A DNA stretch of 64,000 nucleotides. Source: Pseudoxanthomonas sp. SL93. GTDB lineage: Bacteria; Pseudomonadota; Gammaproteobacteria; Xanthomonadales; Xanthomonadaceae. A model generated the notes under the pieces. It was not told where the DNA came from and ran no database searches. It was given only the letters and a program-made list of their open reading frames with translations. Below are positions 9,821 through 18,794 of the stretch, in pieces (the stretch's first letter is position 1; each line of letters opens with the position of its first letter). The stretch is taken from NCBI RefSeq assembly GCF_026625825.1, contig NZ_CP113065.1:2356001-2420000 (forward strand). The letters run 5' to 3'. The position numbers were made by a program, and so were the translations under genes.

Positions 9821-12175
9821 ATGGACATGCGTCACGCGACGAAGCTCTTGATACTGGCGGGTTTCGCGGCATGCACGATGGCGGTGGCCGGCAGTGCGTC
9901 GGCGGCGACGGCGGATGTCGGCGAGGCCGCATACGAGGCGGTCGACCCCTTCATCGGCACGGGCGGCGAAGGACACACCTACCCCGGCGCCACGGTTCCG
10001 TACGGCATGGTGCAGCTGTCGCCCGACACCCGCATCCAGCCACGCAAGGATGGCTACGGCTGGGCCGCGGGCTACCGCTACGACGACACCACCATCGTCG
10101 GTTTCTCGCACACGCATTTTTCCGGCACCGGTCATTCCGACCTGGGCGACCTGCTGCTGATGCCCACCACCGGCGAACTGAAACTCGAGCGCGGCGACCC
10201 CGACAAGCCCGGCAGCGGTTACACCTCGCGTTTCCGCCACGCCACCGAAACCGCCCAGCCCGGCTACTACGCCGTCACCCTGGACGACCACGACGTGCGC
10301 GTCGAACTTACCGCCAGCCCGCGCGCAGGCATGCACCGCTACCACTTCCCTGCCGGCAAGCCCGGGCATGTGGTGCTGGACCTGCGCACCAGCATGTACG
10401 ACTACCCTGGCAAGGTCTTGTGGTCGCGCGTGCGCGTGCGCGCCGACGGCACGGTCACCGGCTTCCGTGAAACGCGCGGCTGGGCGCCGGGCCGCCAGCT
10501 GTATTTCGCCCTGCGCTTCTCGCAGCCGGTCACCGGCCATGCGCTGCACAACACCGAACAGGACATCCCGTACAAGGGATTTCCGCCGCCCGGCGAGAAA
10601 GACCCGCGCCAGCGCGCGCAGATCGAAGGCCGGCAGCTGGTCGCGGCATTCGACCTCGCCCCGGGCGCCGGCAAACCCGTGCTGGTCAAGGTGGCCATCT
10701 CGCCGGTCAGCGAAGACAACGCCATCGCCAACCTGGATGCCGAATCGCCCGGCTGGGATTTCGATGGCATGCGCGCCGCCGCGAGGCAGCAGTGGCGCGA
10801 TGCGCTCGGTGCGGTGGATGCGCAGGGCGACGCGGCGCAGCGCACCCGCTTCTACACCGCCCTTTACCACACGCTGCTCGGCCCTACGCTGTTCATGGAC
10901 AGTGACGGCCGTTACCGCGGCCCCGACAATGCCGTGCACCAGGCTAAGGGCTGGACCAACTATTCCACGTTCTCCCTGTGGGACACCTATCGCGCCCTGC
11001 ATCCGCTGGCCACGCTGGTGCAGCCGCCGCAGCGCACGAACGACTTCGTCAATTCCCTGCTGGCCGCGCGTCGCGAGAGTCCGTATGGCGTACTGCCGGT
11101 GTGGTCGTTCCATGGGCAGGAGACGTGGTGCATGATCGGTTACCACGCGGTGCCGGTGATCGCCGATGCCTACATGAAGGGCATCCGCGGCTACGACGCC
11201 GAGGAAGCGCTGCAGGCGATGTTGGCCAGCGCCAACTACGGGCCGTACGACGGCATCGCGCAGTACCGCGAGCTGGGCTACGTGCCCATCGACGAGGAAG
11301 GCGAAGCCGCCAGCAAGACCCTGGAATACGCCTTCGACGACTGGACCGTGGCGCAGATGGCGCGGGCGATGGGCAAGGCCGATGTCGCGGCGACCTTCGA
11401 GAAGCGCGCCGCCAACTGGAAGCATGCGTTCGATCCCGGCACCGGCTTCATGCGCGCGCGCAAGCGCGATGGCAGCTTCCGCACGCCGTTCGACCCCAGC
11501 GCCAGTGGCTACGGCACCGACTACACCGAAGGCAATGCGTGGCAGTACTCGTGGTACGTGCCGCAGGACGTCGCCGGCCTGGCGGCGGCGCATGGCGGCG
11601 ACGATGCGCTGCTGGCGCGGCTGGACGCGGTGTTCGATGCGAAGGTGGATGCGTCCGTGTTCGCGCACATGGAGGACATCACCGGCCTGATCGGCTGGTA
11701 TGCGCACGGCAACGAACCCAGCCACCACGTGGCCTACCTGTACGCCTACGCCGGCCAGCCCTGGCGCACCCAAGCACGCTTGCAGCGGATCATGGCCACG
11801 CAGTACGCGGCGCGCCCGGACGGGCTGGCGGGCAATGACGACCTCGGCCAGATGTCGGCGTGGTACGTGTTCACCGCACTTGGGTTCTATCCGGTCACGC
11901 CGGGCAGCAACCAGTACATCATCGGCCGCCCCTTCCTGCCGCGCGCGACGCTGCACCTGCCCAACGGCAAGCACTTCACGATCATCGCCGACGGGCTGGA
12001 CGACGCGCATGCCTACGTGGGCAGCGCGAGCCTCAACGGCAAGCCGCTGACACGCGCGTACCTGACCCATGACGAGATCCTCGCCGGTGGTGAACTGCGC
12101 TTCGTGATGCAGGCCGAACCGGACACCACCTGGGCCACGGATCCCGCCCAGCGGCCATACTCGATGTCCCGCTAG
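9821..12175 (+). CDS. GH92 alpha-mannosidase (compact form)
   Basis: 784-residue secreted exo-alpha-mannosidase. The signal peptide is MDMRHATKLLILAGFAACTM with cleavage near ASAA. The N-terminal GH92 beta-sandwich opens with VDPFIGTGGEGHTYPGATVP. The catalytic (alpha/alpha)6 barrel carries GNDDLGQMSAWY at 671-682 and SHHVAYLYAYAGQPW just upstream. It lacks the extra modules of the GH92 at 2222-5560, so the two probably take different linkages or locations. ATG 9821 has AGGG six bases upstream; ATG 9827 is also possible. Its stop TAG overlaps the cutC stop from the opposite strand by three bases, so there is no terminator between these convergent genes. Confidence 0.93.
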   Translation: MDMRHATKLLILAGFAACTMAVAGSASAATADVGEAAYEAVDPFIGTGGEGHTYPGATVPYGMVQLSPDTRIQPRKDGYGWAAGYRYDDTTIVGFSHTHFSGTGHSDLGDLLLMPTTGELKLERGDPDKPGSGYTSRFRHATETAQPGYYAVTLDDHDVRVELTASPRAGMHRYHFPAGKPGHVVLDLRTSMYDYPGKVLWSRVRVRADGTVTGFRETRGWAPGRQLYFALRFSQPVTGHALHNTEQDIPYKGFPPPGEKDPRQRAQIEGRQLVAAFDLAPGAGKPVLVKVAISPVSEDNAIANLDAESPGWDFDGMRAAARQQWRDALGAVDAQGDAAQRTRFYTALYHTLLGPTLFMDSDGRYRGPDNAVHQAKGWTNYSTFSLWDTYRALHPLATLVQPPQRTNDFVNSLLAARRESPYGVLPVWSFHGQETWCMIGYHAVPVIADAYMKGIRGYDAEEALQAMLASANYGPYDGIAQYRELGYVPIDEEGEAASKTLEYAFDDWTVAQMARAMGKADVAATFEKRAANWKHAFDPGTGFMRARKRDGSFRTPFDPSASGYGTDYTEGNAWQYSWYVPQDVAGLAAAHGGDDALLARLDAVFDAKVDASVFAHMEDITGLIGWYAHGNEPSHHVAYLYAYAGQPWRTQARLQRIMATQYAARPDGLAGNDDLGQMSAWYVFTALGFYPVTPGSNQYIIGRPFLPRATLHLPNGKHFTIIADGLDDAHAYVGSASLNGKPLTRAYLTHDEILAGGELRFVMQAEPDTTWATDPAQRPYSMSR

Positions 12176-12921
12176 CGCGGGTTCACGGCATCCAGCGTCG
12201 CGCGAAGCGCACTGACGCGCGCCGGATCGGTTTCCGACCAGTCCGGCGCCAGTCCGTGCAACGCCGGATTGTGGAAGGCCATCGAGGAAACGCGCGCCGC
12301 CTTGGCCGAGGCATGGAATTCGCGTGCACCGGTCAGTGTCGCCAGCGCGGCGACATTGCCGGCATCGATGCCGGCGCCCGGCATCACCGTCACGCGGCCC
12401 GCGGCCTGGCGCACCAGGGCAGCGATGCGGTCCGCGCCTTCCATCGCCGTGGCCTGCCCGCCTGACGTCAGCACGCGCTGGCAACCCAGGGCGATCACCT
12501 GTTCCAGCGCCTGCGCCTGATCACGTGCCGCGTCGAAGGCGCGGTGGAACGTCACCTGCAACGACCCCGCTGCGGCGACCAGTCGCTCGCACAACGGCAG
12601 GTCGATGCCGCCATCGGCCTGCAGCGCGCCGATCACCACTCCATCGCAGCCCAGCCGTACGCACATCTCGATGTCGCGCAGCATCGCCTCGGTGTCGCGC
12701 GCGTCGTAGAGGAAATCCCCCGCGCGTGGCCTCACCAGCACGAACAACGGAATCCGCATGTGCTCGCGCGCCAGCGCCAGCGTGCCGTAGGACGGCGTGG
12801 TGCCGCCGGACGACAGGCCTTCGCACAGTTCCACCCGGTCGGCGCCGGCTGCCTGCGCCGCCAGCGCGGAACCCAGCGAACCCGCGGCGATCTCGAGCGT
12901 CAGCGCGTTGCGCCCGCTCAT
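12172..12921 (-). CDS. cutC: CutC-family TIM-barrel protein
   Basis: 249 residues matching the CutC family: LEIAAGSLGSALAAQAAGADRVELCE at the N terminus, VTFHRAFD, RVLTSGG and MPGAGI in the barrel. CutC was named for copper homeostasis in E. coli, but that role is disputed and no metal-binding cluster is evident here. Its start overlaps the glycosylasparaginase stop by 4 bp, making it the last gene of glk-asparaginase-cutC. That position in a glycan-degradation operon suggests a role in sugar or amide metabolism, which is inference only. Family call is firm; function is not. Confidence 0.88.
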   Translation of the reverse strand: MSGRNALTLEIAAGSLGSALAAQAAGADRVELCEGLSSGGTTPSYGTLALAREHMRIPLFVLVRPRAGDFLYDARDTEAMLRDIEMCVRLGCDGVVIGALQADGGIDLPLCERLVAAAGSLQVTFHRAFDAARDQAQALEQVIALGCQRVLTSGGQATAMEGADRIAALVRQAAGRVTVMPGAGIDAGNVAALATLTGAREFHASAKAARVSSMAFHNPALHGLAPDWSETDPARVSALRATLDAVNPR

Positions 12922-13928
12922 GCGTTTTCGCCGTAGACAGCGTCGGATGGCAACAACGCGTCCTGCGTCCGTGCGTCGCAGACCGCGTAGACGAACCCCT
13001 GGTGCAGCGCGAACGCGCCCACTTCACCATGCCTGTTCAACGCCAGGAAACAGACCTGCAACGACCTGCTAGCTTGCGGCCGCTTGCGCACCACCCGCTC
13101 GATGGCTTCCCGGCACGCCTCCATCGGCGAACGACCCTGCCGCATCAGTTCCACCACCAGGAAGCTCGCCGCGTTGCGGATCATTTCCTCGCCCACGCCC
13201 GAAGCCGTGGCGGCGCCCACGTCGTTGTCCACGTACAGGCCCGCGCCGATGATGGGGCTGTCGCCCACCCGACCGTGCAGCTTCCACGCCATGCCGCTGG
13301 TGGTACACGCCCCCGCGAGGCGTCCGTGGCGGTCGATCGCCAGCATGCCGAGCGTGTCGTGGTTGTCGCGGTCGCCCGGCCGCTGCCTGCGCTCGGCATT
13401 GATCTCCGGCTTGTACTCGGCGCGCGCACGCCACTCGCGCCATGCCTGTTCCGCCTGCGGCGTCAGCAGGCGTTGTTTCTCGAAGCCCTGTTCCACCGCG
13501 AACTGCTGCGCGCCATCGCCGACCAGCATCACGTGAGGCGTTTTCTCCATCACGCGCCGCGCCACGCTGATGGGGTGGTCGATGTCCTCCAGTGCCGCCA
13601 CAGCGCCACAGCGGCCATCGCCATCCATGATGCTGGCGTCCAGGGTCAGGATGCCGTCGCGATCAGGATTGCCGCAGCGGCCAACCGTGGGATTGCACAG
13701 GTCCGTCTCGGCCCAGCGCGCACCCTGTTCGACGGCATCGAGAGCACCACCACCCGCCGCCAGGACCTTCCACGCCGACTGGTTGGCCTGCACGCCGAAA
13801 TCCCAGGTGGACACCACGCGCGCGCCCACCGCCGTCTCGTTCGCCGGCTGTCCCGCCAGCCGGGCGGACAATGCCAGTGCGCCTGCCGACAGCGTCGCCT
13901 GGCCAAGGAATCTTCTTCTGCCGTTCAT
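12918..13928 (-). CDS. N4-(beta-N-acetylglucosaminyl)-L-asparaginase (glycosylasparaginase)
   Basis: N-terminal nucleophile hydrolase that cuts the GlcNAc-Asn bond, the last protein-linked bond of an N-glycan. The 336-residue precursor would self-cleave before Thr192 in NHDTLGMLAID; downstream GGVYTTSGM-like glycine-rich residues (GACTTSGMAWK) belong to the beta chain. It starts MNGRRRFLGQATLSAGALAL, a twin-arginine-like signal, implying periplasmic location. It overlaps the glucokinase stop by 4 bp upstream and the cutC start by 4 bp downstream. Context and active-site motif agree. Confidence 0.92.
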   Translation of the reverse strand: MNGRRRFLGQATLSAGALALSARLAGQPANETAVGARVVSTWDFGVQANQSAWKVLAAGGGALDAVEQGARWAETDLCNPTVGRCGNPDRDGILTLDASIMDGDGRCGAVAALEDIDHPISVARRVMEKTPHVMLVGDGAQQFAVEQGFEKQRLLTPQAEQAWREWRARAEYKPEINAERRQRPGDRDNHDTLGMLAIDRHGRLAGACTTSGMAWKLHGRVGDSPIIGAGLYVDNDVGAATASGVGEEMIRNAASFLVVELMRQGRSPMEACREAIERVVRKRPQASRSLQVCFLALNRHGEVGAFALHQGFVYAVCDARTQDALLPSDAVYGENA

Positions 13929-14950
13929 GCCTGCTCCTCAGGTATCGGTTCGACGCGCGCCAGCCGCGCGGGCCAATGCGTGCGCGCATGCATCGCGGCA
14001 CCCACCAGTCCCAGTTGCCCATGGTCGATGCGCCACAACGGGGGTGGCGTACGCGCGCCGGTGAACTTTTCCGCATAGCGCCGTGCGAAGTCGCCCTGGT
14101 GCAGGAACGGCGCGATGTGGCGGGTCACGCCGCCGGCCAGGTAGGCCTGCCGCGCGCCAACGGTCAGCACCAGATCACCGACCAGGCTGCCAAGCCATCC
14201 GCAGAACACATCCAGCGTCTCCCGTGCCAGCGCGTCATCGCCCTGGGCGGCGGCCTCCACCAGCGGCGCGACGTGGCGCCAGCGCGGCACGGCGCCGCGC
14301 AGGTCGGCCAGCGCGTCATACAGATGCATCAAACCGGTGCCGGACAGGACGCGTTCGTTGTCCACGTGCGGCCAGCGCCGGGACAGACGTTGCAGCACTT
14401 CGAGTTCGGTCGCGGTACCGGCGGCCAGCGCAGCGTGGCCGGCTTCGCTCAGCAACACCTCGCGCCCCTCCGCATCCAGGCACAGCGCCGCGCCCATGCC
14501 GGTGCCCGGCCCCAGCACGAGGGCGGGCGACTGCATGCCGGGATCGTCCTGTGCGGTCAGCGGCACCAGCAGGCTGCGCCGCACGCCGGGGATGGCGCGC
14601 GCGACGGCCTCGAAATCGTTGATCACCTGCAGCGACGCCAACCCGGCGTCATGCGCCGTGCGCCGTACCGACACTTCCCACGGCAGGTTGGCGTTGACCA
14701 GGCGGTCGCCGTCGAGAAACCCTGCGATGGCGACCACCGCGGACCGCACCCGCACGCCGGGCTGCAGCGCGTGCAAGCGCCGCAGGTAGTCATGCAGGAT
14801 GGCGCCGAGCGAAGCGTGCTCCGCACCGCGACAGGTTTCCACGTCGTGCACGTCGATCGCACCGTCGGCACGCGCCCAGCCCAGTCGCGCATGCGTGCCG
14901 CCCACATCGGCCACCAGGCAGGCATCGATCAGGGACTGCGCAAACTCCAT
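13925..14950 (-). CDS. glk: Glucokinase-type sugar kinase
   Basis: 341-residue ATP-dependent hexokinase of the Glk family. The phosphate-binding motif ADVGGTHARLG lies at 14-24, followed by INDFEAVA and the glycine-rich LGPGTGMGAALC. It lacks a signal peptide and acts in the cytoplasm. As the first gene of glk-asparaginase-cutC it has an operator-like site 55-70 bp upstream. With the mannose isomerase, its likely job is to phosphorylate sugars released from the glycan; whether it prefers glucose, mannose, fructose or GlcNAc is open. Confidence 0.88.
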   Translation of the reverse strand: MEFAQSLIDACLVADVGGTHARLGWARADGAIDVHDVETCRGAEHASLGAILHDYLRRLHALQPGVRVRSAVVAIAGFLDGDRLVNANLPWEVSVRRTAHDAGLASLQVINDFEAVARAIPGVRRSLLVPLTAQDDPGMQSPALVLGPGTGMGAALCLDAEGREVLLSEAGHAALAAGTATELEVLQRLSRRWPHVDNERVLSGTGLMHLYDALADLRGAVPRWRHVAPLVEAAAQGDDALARETLDVFCGWLGSLVGDLVLTVGARQAYLAGGVTRHIAPFLHQGDFARRYAEKFTGARTPPPLWRIDHGQLGLVGAAMHARTHWPARLARVEPIPEEQA

Positions 14951-15004
14951 GGAAAGCTCGTCGGCGACCGCATCGGCATCGGGAAGGCCGCACTATACGA
15001 TTGT

Positions 15005-15020
15005 CTTGGATCGGTTCAAA
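15005..15020. promoter_or_regulatory. Operator-like palindrome upstream of glk
   Basis: CTTGGATCGGTTCAAA, matching the perfect site at 9636 at 12 of 16 positions. It lies in the 188-bp gap between glk and the M23-like gene, both on the minus strand, and ties the glk operon to the same putative regulon. Confidence 0.6.
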
Positions 15021-15138
15021 ACATTCGACGCCCCGCGCGGTTGGATACCGCGGTAGCGCCGCCGCCGGACACTGTCGTCGCGTGATGCGAACACACAGGA
15101 CGGGCACCAGGGCGCGACGCGTTGAGCCTGCAGCGCCG

Positions 15139-16290
15139 CTAATCGCCGAACATCACCACACTGTTGCCCGCCGGCAGTTCGCGCTCGCGCGTTGGCTCGC
15201 CGTCACCGCGCGGGACCCAGGGAACGCTGCCAACATCACCGATGCGCATGTAGCGGCCCAGTGAACGGAAGCGGTCGATGGCGAATGGCAGGCCTTCGCT
15301 GCCCAGCGCGCTGGCGGCGTCGGCCAGGTTGAAGTGCAGCTGCGGGTTGGACGCGCTGCCCGTGAAACCCACCTCGGCGATCTTCTGTCCCCTGCGCACG
15401 CGTTGCCCGGCTAAGACGCGCGTGCTGCCCGGACGCAGGTGACCGTAGTGCGCGAAGCGTCCACCGCCCAGGTCGAGCACGACGGTGTTGCCGCCGCCGG
15501 TGGCGAGCGCGTGGTCGGAGCGTTCGCTAAGGCGTCGCCGTTCCGGCAGGCCGTCGCGCACGCTCGCGACCGTCGCGTCGGCAACGGCCAGCACGTCTTC
15601 GCCATGGCTGTAGGCCTGCGCGACGGAATCGCCAGCGCGGGCTGACTTGCGGCCCTGCGCATCCAGCTTCACCCAGTCGACCGCAAAGCGTCCGGGCGTG
15701 CGCGCCTTGCCATCGATGGCATAGAGCACGCGACGATGACCCCGCTCCCACGCGGGATCGTGGATCGCGATCCACGGGCCGCCGCGCAGTGGCGGACCCA
15801 GCGTCATCGCAGGTTCGCGCTCGACGGCCACCCTGGCGCCTTCCACGCGGGACGCATCGCCTTCATCGGCGGCTGCGCGGTAGTCGATGCGATGCATCAG
15901 GGCGGCGGGCATGGCGGTGCCGGGAGGCAAAGCCAGTTCGAAGAACACGATCCCGCGACGCCCCGGCTCGATCGGCGCGCCGGCCGTCGCCTTCCATTGC
16001 AGGCCGGAGCGGTCCAGCTGCCGTTCCAGCGCGTCGCCTTCGAACGTGGCCAGCAGGGTGCCCGACGCGGCATCGAGCACCTCGACACGCACCGGGTCCA
16101 GCGACTGCCGCGAGAAGTTGCTCAGGTGCAGTTCGTAGAACAGGCGCGTCTGCCCGTCGATGGCGACCGGCGTGGGCGGCATGGGCACGTGCAGGTCGAA
16201 GGATTCCTGCAGCGTCTGCGCCTGCACGGGCGTGGCCAGCCACAGCAGGCAGAGGGACGCATACAGGCGGAACAGGTTGGGGGGCGTCAT
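15139..16290 (-). CDS. Secreted M23-like (LytM-fold) protein with altered zinc site
   Basis: 383 residues with a signal peptide (LYASLCLLWLATPVQAQ). A beta-sandwich-like N-terminal half is followed by an M23 domain: DVLAVADATVASVRDG, NTVVLDLGGGRFAHYGHLRPGS and GQKIAEVGFTGSASNPQLHF. M23 peptidases normally end in an HxH zinc motif; here the first histidine is Gln (PQLHF), and the upstream His-to-Asp motif is also not standard. It may be a non-catalytic amidase activator or carrier, or a divergent peptidase. It sits upstream of glk on the same strand but is separated by 188 bp, so I do not place it in the glycan operon. Confidence 0.8.
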   Translation of the reverse strand: MTPPNLFRLYASLCLLWLATPVQAQTLQESFDLHVPMPPTPVAIDGQTRLFYELHLSNFSRQSLDPVRVEVLDAASGTLLATFEGDALERQLDRSGLQWKATAGAPIEPGRRGIVFFELALPPGTAMPAALMHRIDYRAAADEGDASRVEGARVAVEREPAMTLGPPLRGGPWIAIHDPAWERGHRRVLYAIDGKARTPGRFAVDWVKLDAQGRKSARAGDSVAQAYSHGEDVLAVADATVASVRDGLPERRRLSERSDHALATGGGNTVVLDLGGGRFAHYGHLRPGSTRVLAGQRVRRGQKIAEVGFTGSASNPQLHFNLADAASALGSEGLPFAIDRFRSLGRYMRIGDVGSVPWVPRGDGEPTRERELPAGNSVVMFGD

Positions 16291-16452
16291 GCGTTCGACA
16301 GTCCGGACCAGGAGCTTGCCATGCTACGCATCGCCGTCAGGCAACCACGTTCGTCCCGCCGCTTCTTTGCCACGGCATGGCGCAAGGAAGGTTCGTGATG
16401 ACGGTTCGTGCCCTTCTTGACCGCCGAACCGATCTCTGATTAAAGTCAGGTA

Positions 16453-17355
16453 ATGAAAGACATGCAGATTGATGCCGTCCGCCGGTTCAACCGCGCGGTC
16501 ACCCGCCGCATCGGCGTACTGACGGATAACTACCTGGGGCGTGACCGGCCGTGGGCGGAGTCGCGCCTGATCTTCGAGGTGGGCCGAGATGGCGCCGATG
16601 TCCGCACGTTGCGCGAACGGCTCGCCCTGGATTCGGGTTACCTCAGCCGCCTGCTCCGTTCGCTGGAGGCGCAAGGCCTGGTGGCATCGCAGGCCGCGAA
16701 ACACGATGCCCGCGTGCGCCGGGTGTCGTTGACGGCGAAAGGCATCCGCGAGTGGAAGGTCCTGGAAGCCCGCTCGGACGACATCGCCTCGATGCTGCTG
16801 GCGCCCTTGAGCGATGCGCAACGCCAGCGGCTGCTGGACGCCATGGCCGATGTCGCCCGGTTGCTCAGCGCCAGCGCGGTGACGGTCGAACCGGCGGATC
16901 CCGCAGGTGCCGAGGCGCGTGCCTGCATCGATGCCTACGTGCAGGAACTGGAACAACGCCTCGGCATCGCGTTCGACCCCACGCGCGGCCCCACCGCCAA
17001 GGCCGATGAACTGACGCCGCCGAACGGCATCTTCCTGCTGGCCCGCCTCGACGGGGTGCCTATCGGATGCATCGGCCTGAAGGTCATCGGCAAGGGCGTT
17101 GGCGAGATCAAGCGCATGTGGGTGGATCCGACCTGCCGTGGCCTGGGCGTCGCCCGTCGGCTGCTGGCCGCCGCGGAAACGCATGCCGCCGAGATGGCGC
17201 TGCGCCGCCTGCGGTTGGACACGAGCAATCGCCAGGAAGAGGCGCTCAGCCTGTATCGCCACAGTGGTTACCGCGAGATCGCGCCCTACAACGACAACCC
17301 GTACGCCAGCTACTGGTTCGAAAAACGCCTGGGCACGAAACGCACCCCGGCCTAG
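16453..17355 (+). CDS. MarR-type regulator fused to a GNAT acetyltransferase
   Basis: 300 residues in two parts. Residues 1-140 form a MarR winged helix (LRERLALDSGYLSRLLRSLEAQGLV, then DARVRRVSLTAKG). Residues 150-300 form a GNAT domain with the acetyl-CoA loop MWVDPTCRGLGVARRLL and LYRHSGYREIAPY. Such bifunctional MarR/GNAT proteins are widespread; the acetylation target is unknown. Just upstream, CTGATTAAAGTCAG (16436-16449) is a partial inverted repeat that could be an autoregulatory site. The ribosome binding site is weak. Confidence 0.9.
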   Translation: MKDMQIDAVRRFNRAVTRRIGVLTDNYLGRDRPWAESRLIFEVGRDGADVRTLRERLALDSGYLSRLLRSLEAQGLVASQAAKHDARVRRVSLTAKGIREWKVLEARSDDIASMLLAPLSDAQRQRLLDAMADVARLLSASAVTVEPADPAGAEARACIDAYVQELEQRLGIAFDPTRGPTAKADELTPPNGIFLLARLDGVPIGCIGLKVIGKGVGEIKRMWVDPTCRGLGVARRLLAAAETHAAEMALRRLRLDTSNRQEEALSLYRHSGYREIAPYNDNPYASYWFEKRLGTKRTPA

Positions 17356-17400
17356 CGTCGCCACCGACATCAGCTCCGCCGCCCTTCAACGAGCCGCCGC

Positions 17401-18681
17401 ATGCATCGCATCGTTCTTCTCCTCCTGCTCATGCTCGGCACGCTGGGCGCCACACACGCACACGCGTGTCCCGCCGGTGTCTACACGTCGGCGGCCGGTG
17501 ATTTCGTGGTGCTGGTGCCGGTGCCGACCATCCCCTCCCCCGGGTTGCGCTATCTGTTCCGCGACGGTCGCCGCGGCAGCACGCTCGACGCCGATGCACC
17601 GCTCCAATGCGAGCAGGGCAAGGTCTCCGTGCGCGCGACGGACATCCCGGCAACACCGTGGTCACGGTTGCCGCTGGTCGAAACCGATGCGACGTTCTCC
17701 AGCCTGGGCACGGCGCTGGCAGGCCGGCTGATCGAGCCGCGGATCGCCGACGCGCACCTTCCCCTGGTGGTGATGGTGCACGGATCGGAACGCAGCCCTG
17801 CGCTTGCCAGTCCGTACGCCTACGCGCTGGCCGCGCAGGGCATCCGGGTATTCGTGTACGACAAGCGCGGGACTGGTGCCTCGCAGGGCGAGTACACGCA
17901 GAACTTCGAACTGCTGGCCGACGACGCGGCCGCGGCACTCAGGCAGGCGCGGGCGATGGCGCAGGGTCGCTACGCGCGCGCGGGTTACTACGGCGGCAGC
18001 CAGGGCGGATGGGTGGCGCCCCTGGCCGCCACGCGTGCGCCGGCGGACTTCGTGGCCGTGGGCTTCGGCCTGGTGGTGTCGCCCATCGACGAAGACCGCG
18101 AGCAGATGATCGATGAAGCACGCGCGGCCGGCCTGGGTGCCGACGCCGAGGCCGCCATCAACCGGCTGTCGGACGCCACCGCGCGTCTGCTCACCACGCA
18201 TTTCGAGGACGGCTTCGAGCCGCTGGAGCAGCTACGGCGCGATCTGGCCAAGCAGCCCTGGATCGACAAGATCCACGGCGAGCACAGCGGCGCGATGCTG
18301 CGCACCTCCGACGCCGACCTGCGGCGTGTCGGTCGTGCCCGCTTCGACAATCTGGAACTGATCTGGGACTACGACGCGCTCGCCGCGCTGGAACGCCTCC
18401 AGGCGCCGCTGCTGTGGGTGCTTGCCGCGCAGGATCGCGAAGCCCCCATCGAACGCACCCGCGATGCGCTGGCGGCGCTCGCCGCCGCGGGCAAGCCGAT
18501 CGACCTCTATGTCTTCCCCGACACCGACCACGGCATGTTCGAATTCACCACCCGCGCGGACGGCTCACGCCAGCCCACGCGGGTGACCGATGGCTACCTG
18601 CGCCTGCTCGGCGACTGGATCAAGGGAACGCCCGATGCAAGCTATGGACGCGGCATCCCCCTGACCGGCAAGCATCGGTAG
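17401..18681 (+). CDS. Secreted alpha/beta hydrolase
   Basis: 426 residues with a signal peptide (VLLLLLMLGTLGATHAHA). The alpha/beta-hydrolase fold is clear: the oxyanion segment VVMVHGSE, the nucleophile elbow GGSQGG, an acid in AAQDREAP and the catalytic His in DTDHGMFEF. An insertion between strands carries a helical cap (residues about 215-310). Related proteins are annotated as dienelactone hydrolase-like or acyl-CoA thioester hydrolase-like. It starts 45 bp after the MarR-GNAT stop and may be cotranscribed. The substrate cannot be inferred. Confidence 0.85.
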   Translation: MHRIVLLLLLMLGTLGATHAHACPAGVYTSAAGDFVVLVPVPTIPSPGLRYLFRDGRRGSTLDADAPLQCEQGKVSVRATDIPATPWSRLPLVETDATFSSLGTALAGRLIEPRIADAHLPLVVMVHGSERSPALASPYAYALAAQGIRVFVYDKRGTGASQGEYTQNFELLADDAAAALRQARAMAQGRYARAGYYGGSQGGWVAPLAATRAPADFVAVGFGLVVSPIDEDREQMIDEARAAGLGADAEAAINRLSDATARLLTTHFEDGFEPLEQLRRDLAKQPWIDKIHGEHSGAMLRTSDADLRRVGRARFDNLELIWDYDALAALERLQAPLLWVLAAQDREAPIERTRDALAALAAAGKPIDLYVFPDTDHGMFEFTTRADGSRQPTRVTDGYLRLLGDWIKGTPDASYGRGIPLTGKHR

Positions 18682-18794
18682 TGCGAGGATGCACTCCGCG
18701 CGATATCCATCCACCCCGACGTCCACCGCCCGGTGGCGATGGCAACCGTGTCGGGCGTGGTGACGGCACGTATTCAACCCAGAGGGAACACACG

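Noticed and set aside
9782..12484. 900-residue minus-strand frame across the second GH92 gene
   Set aside because: Mirror of the GH92 gene on the plus strand, which has all family signatures.
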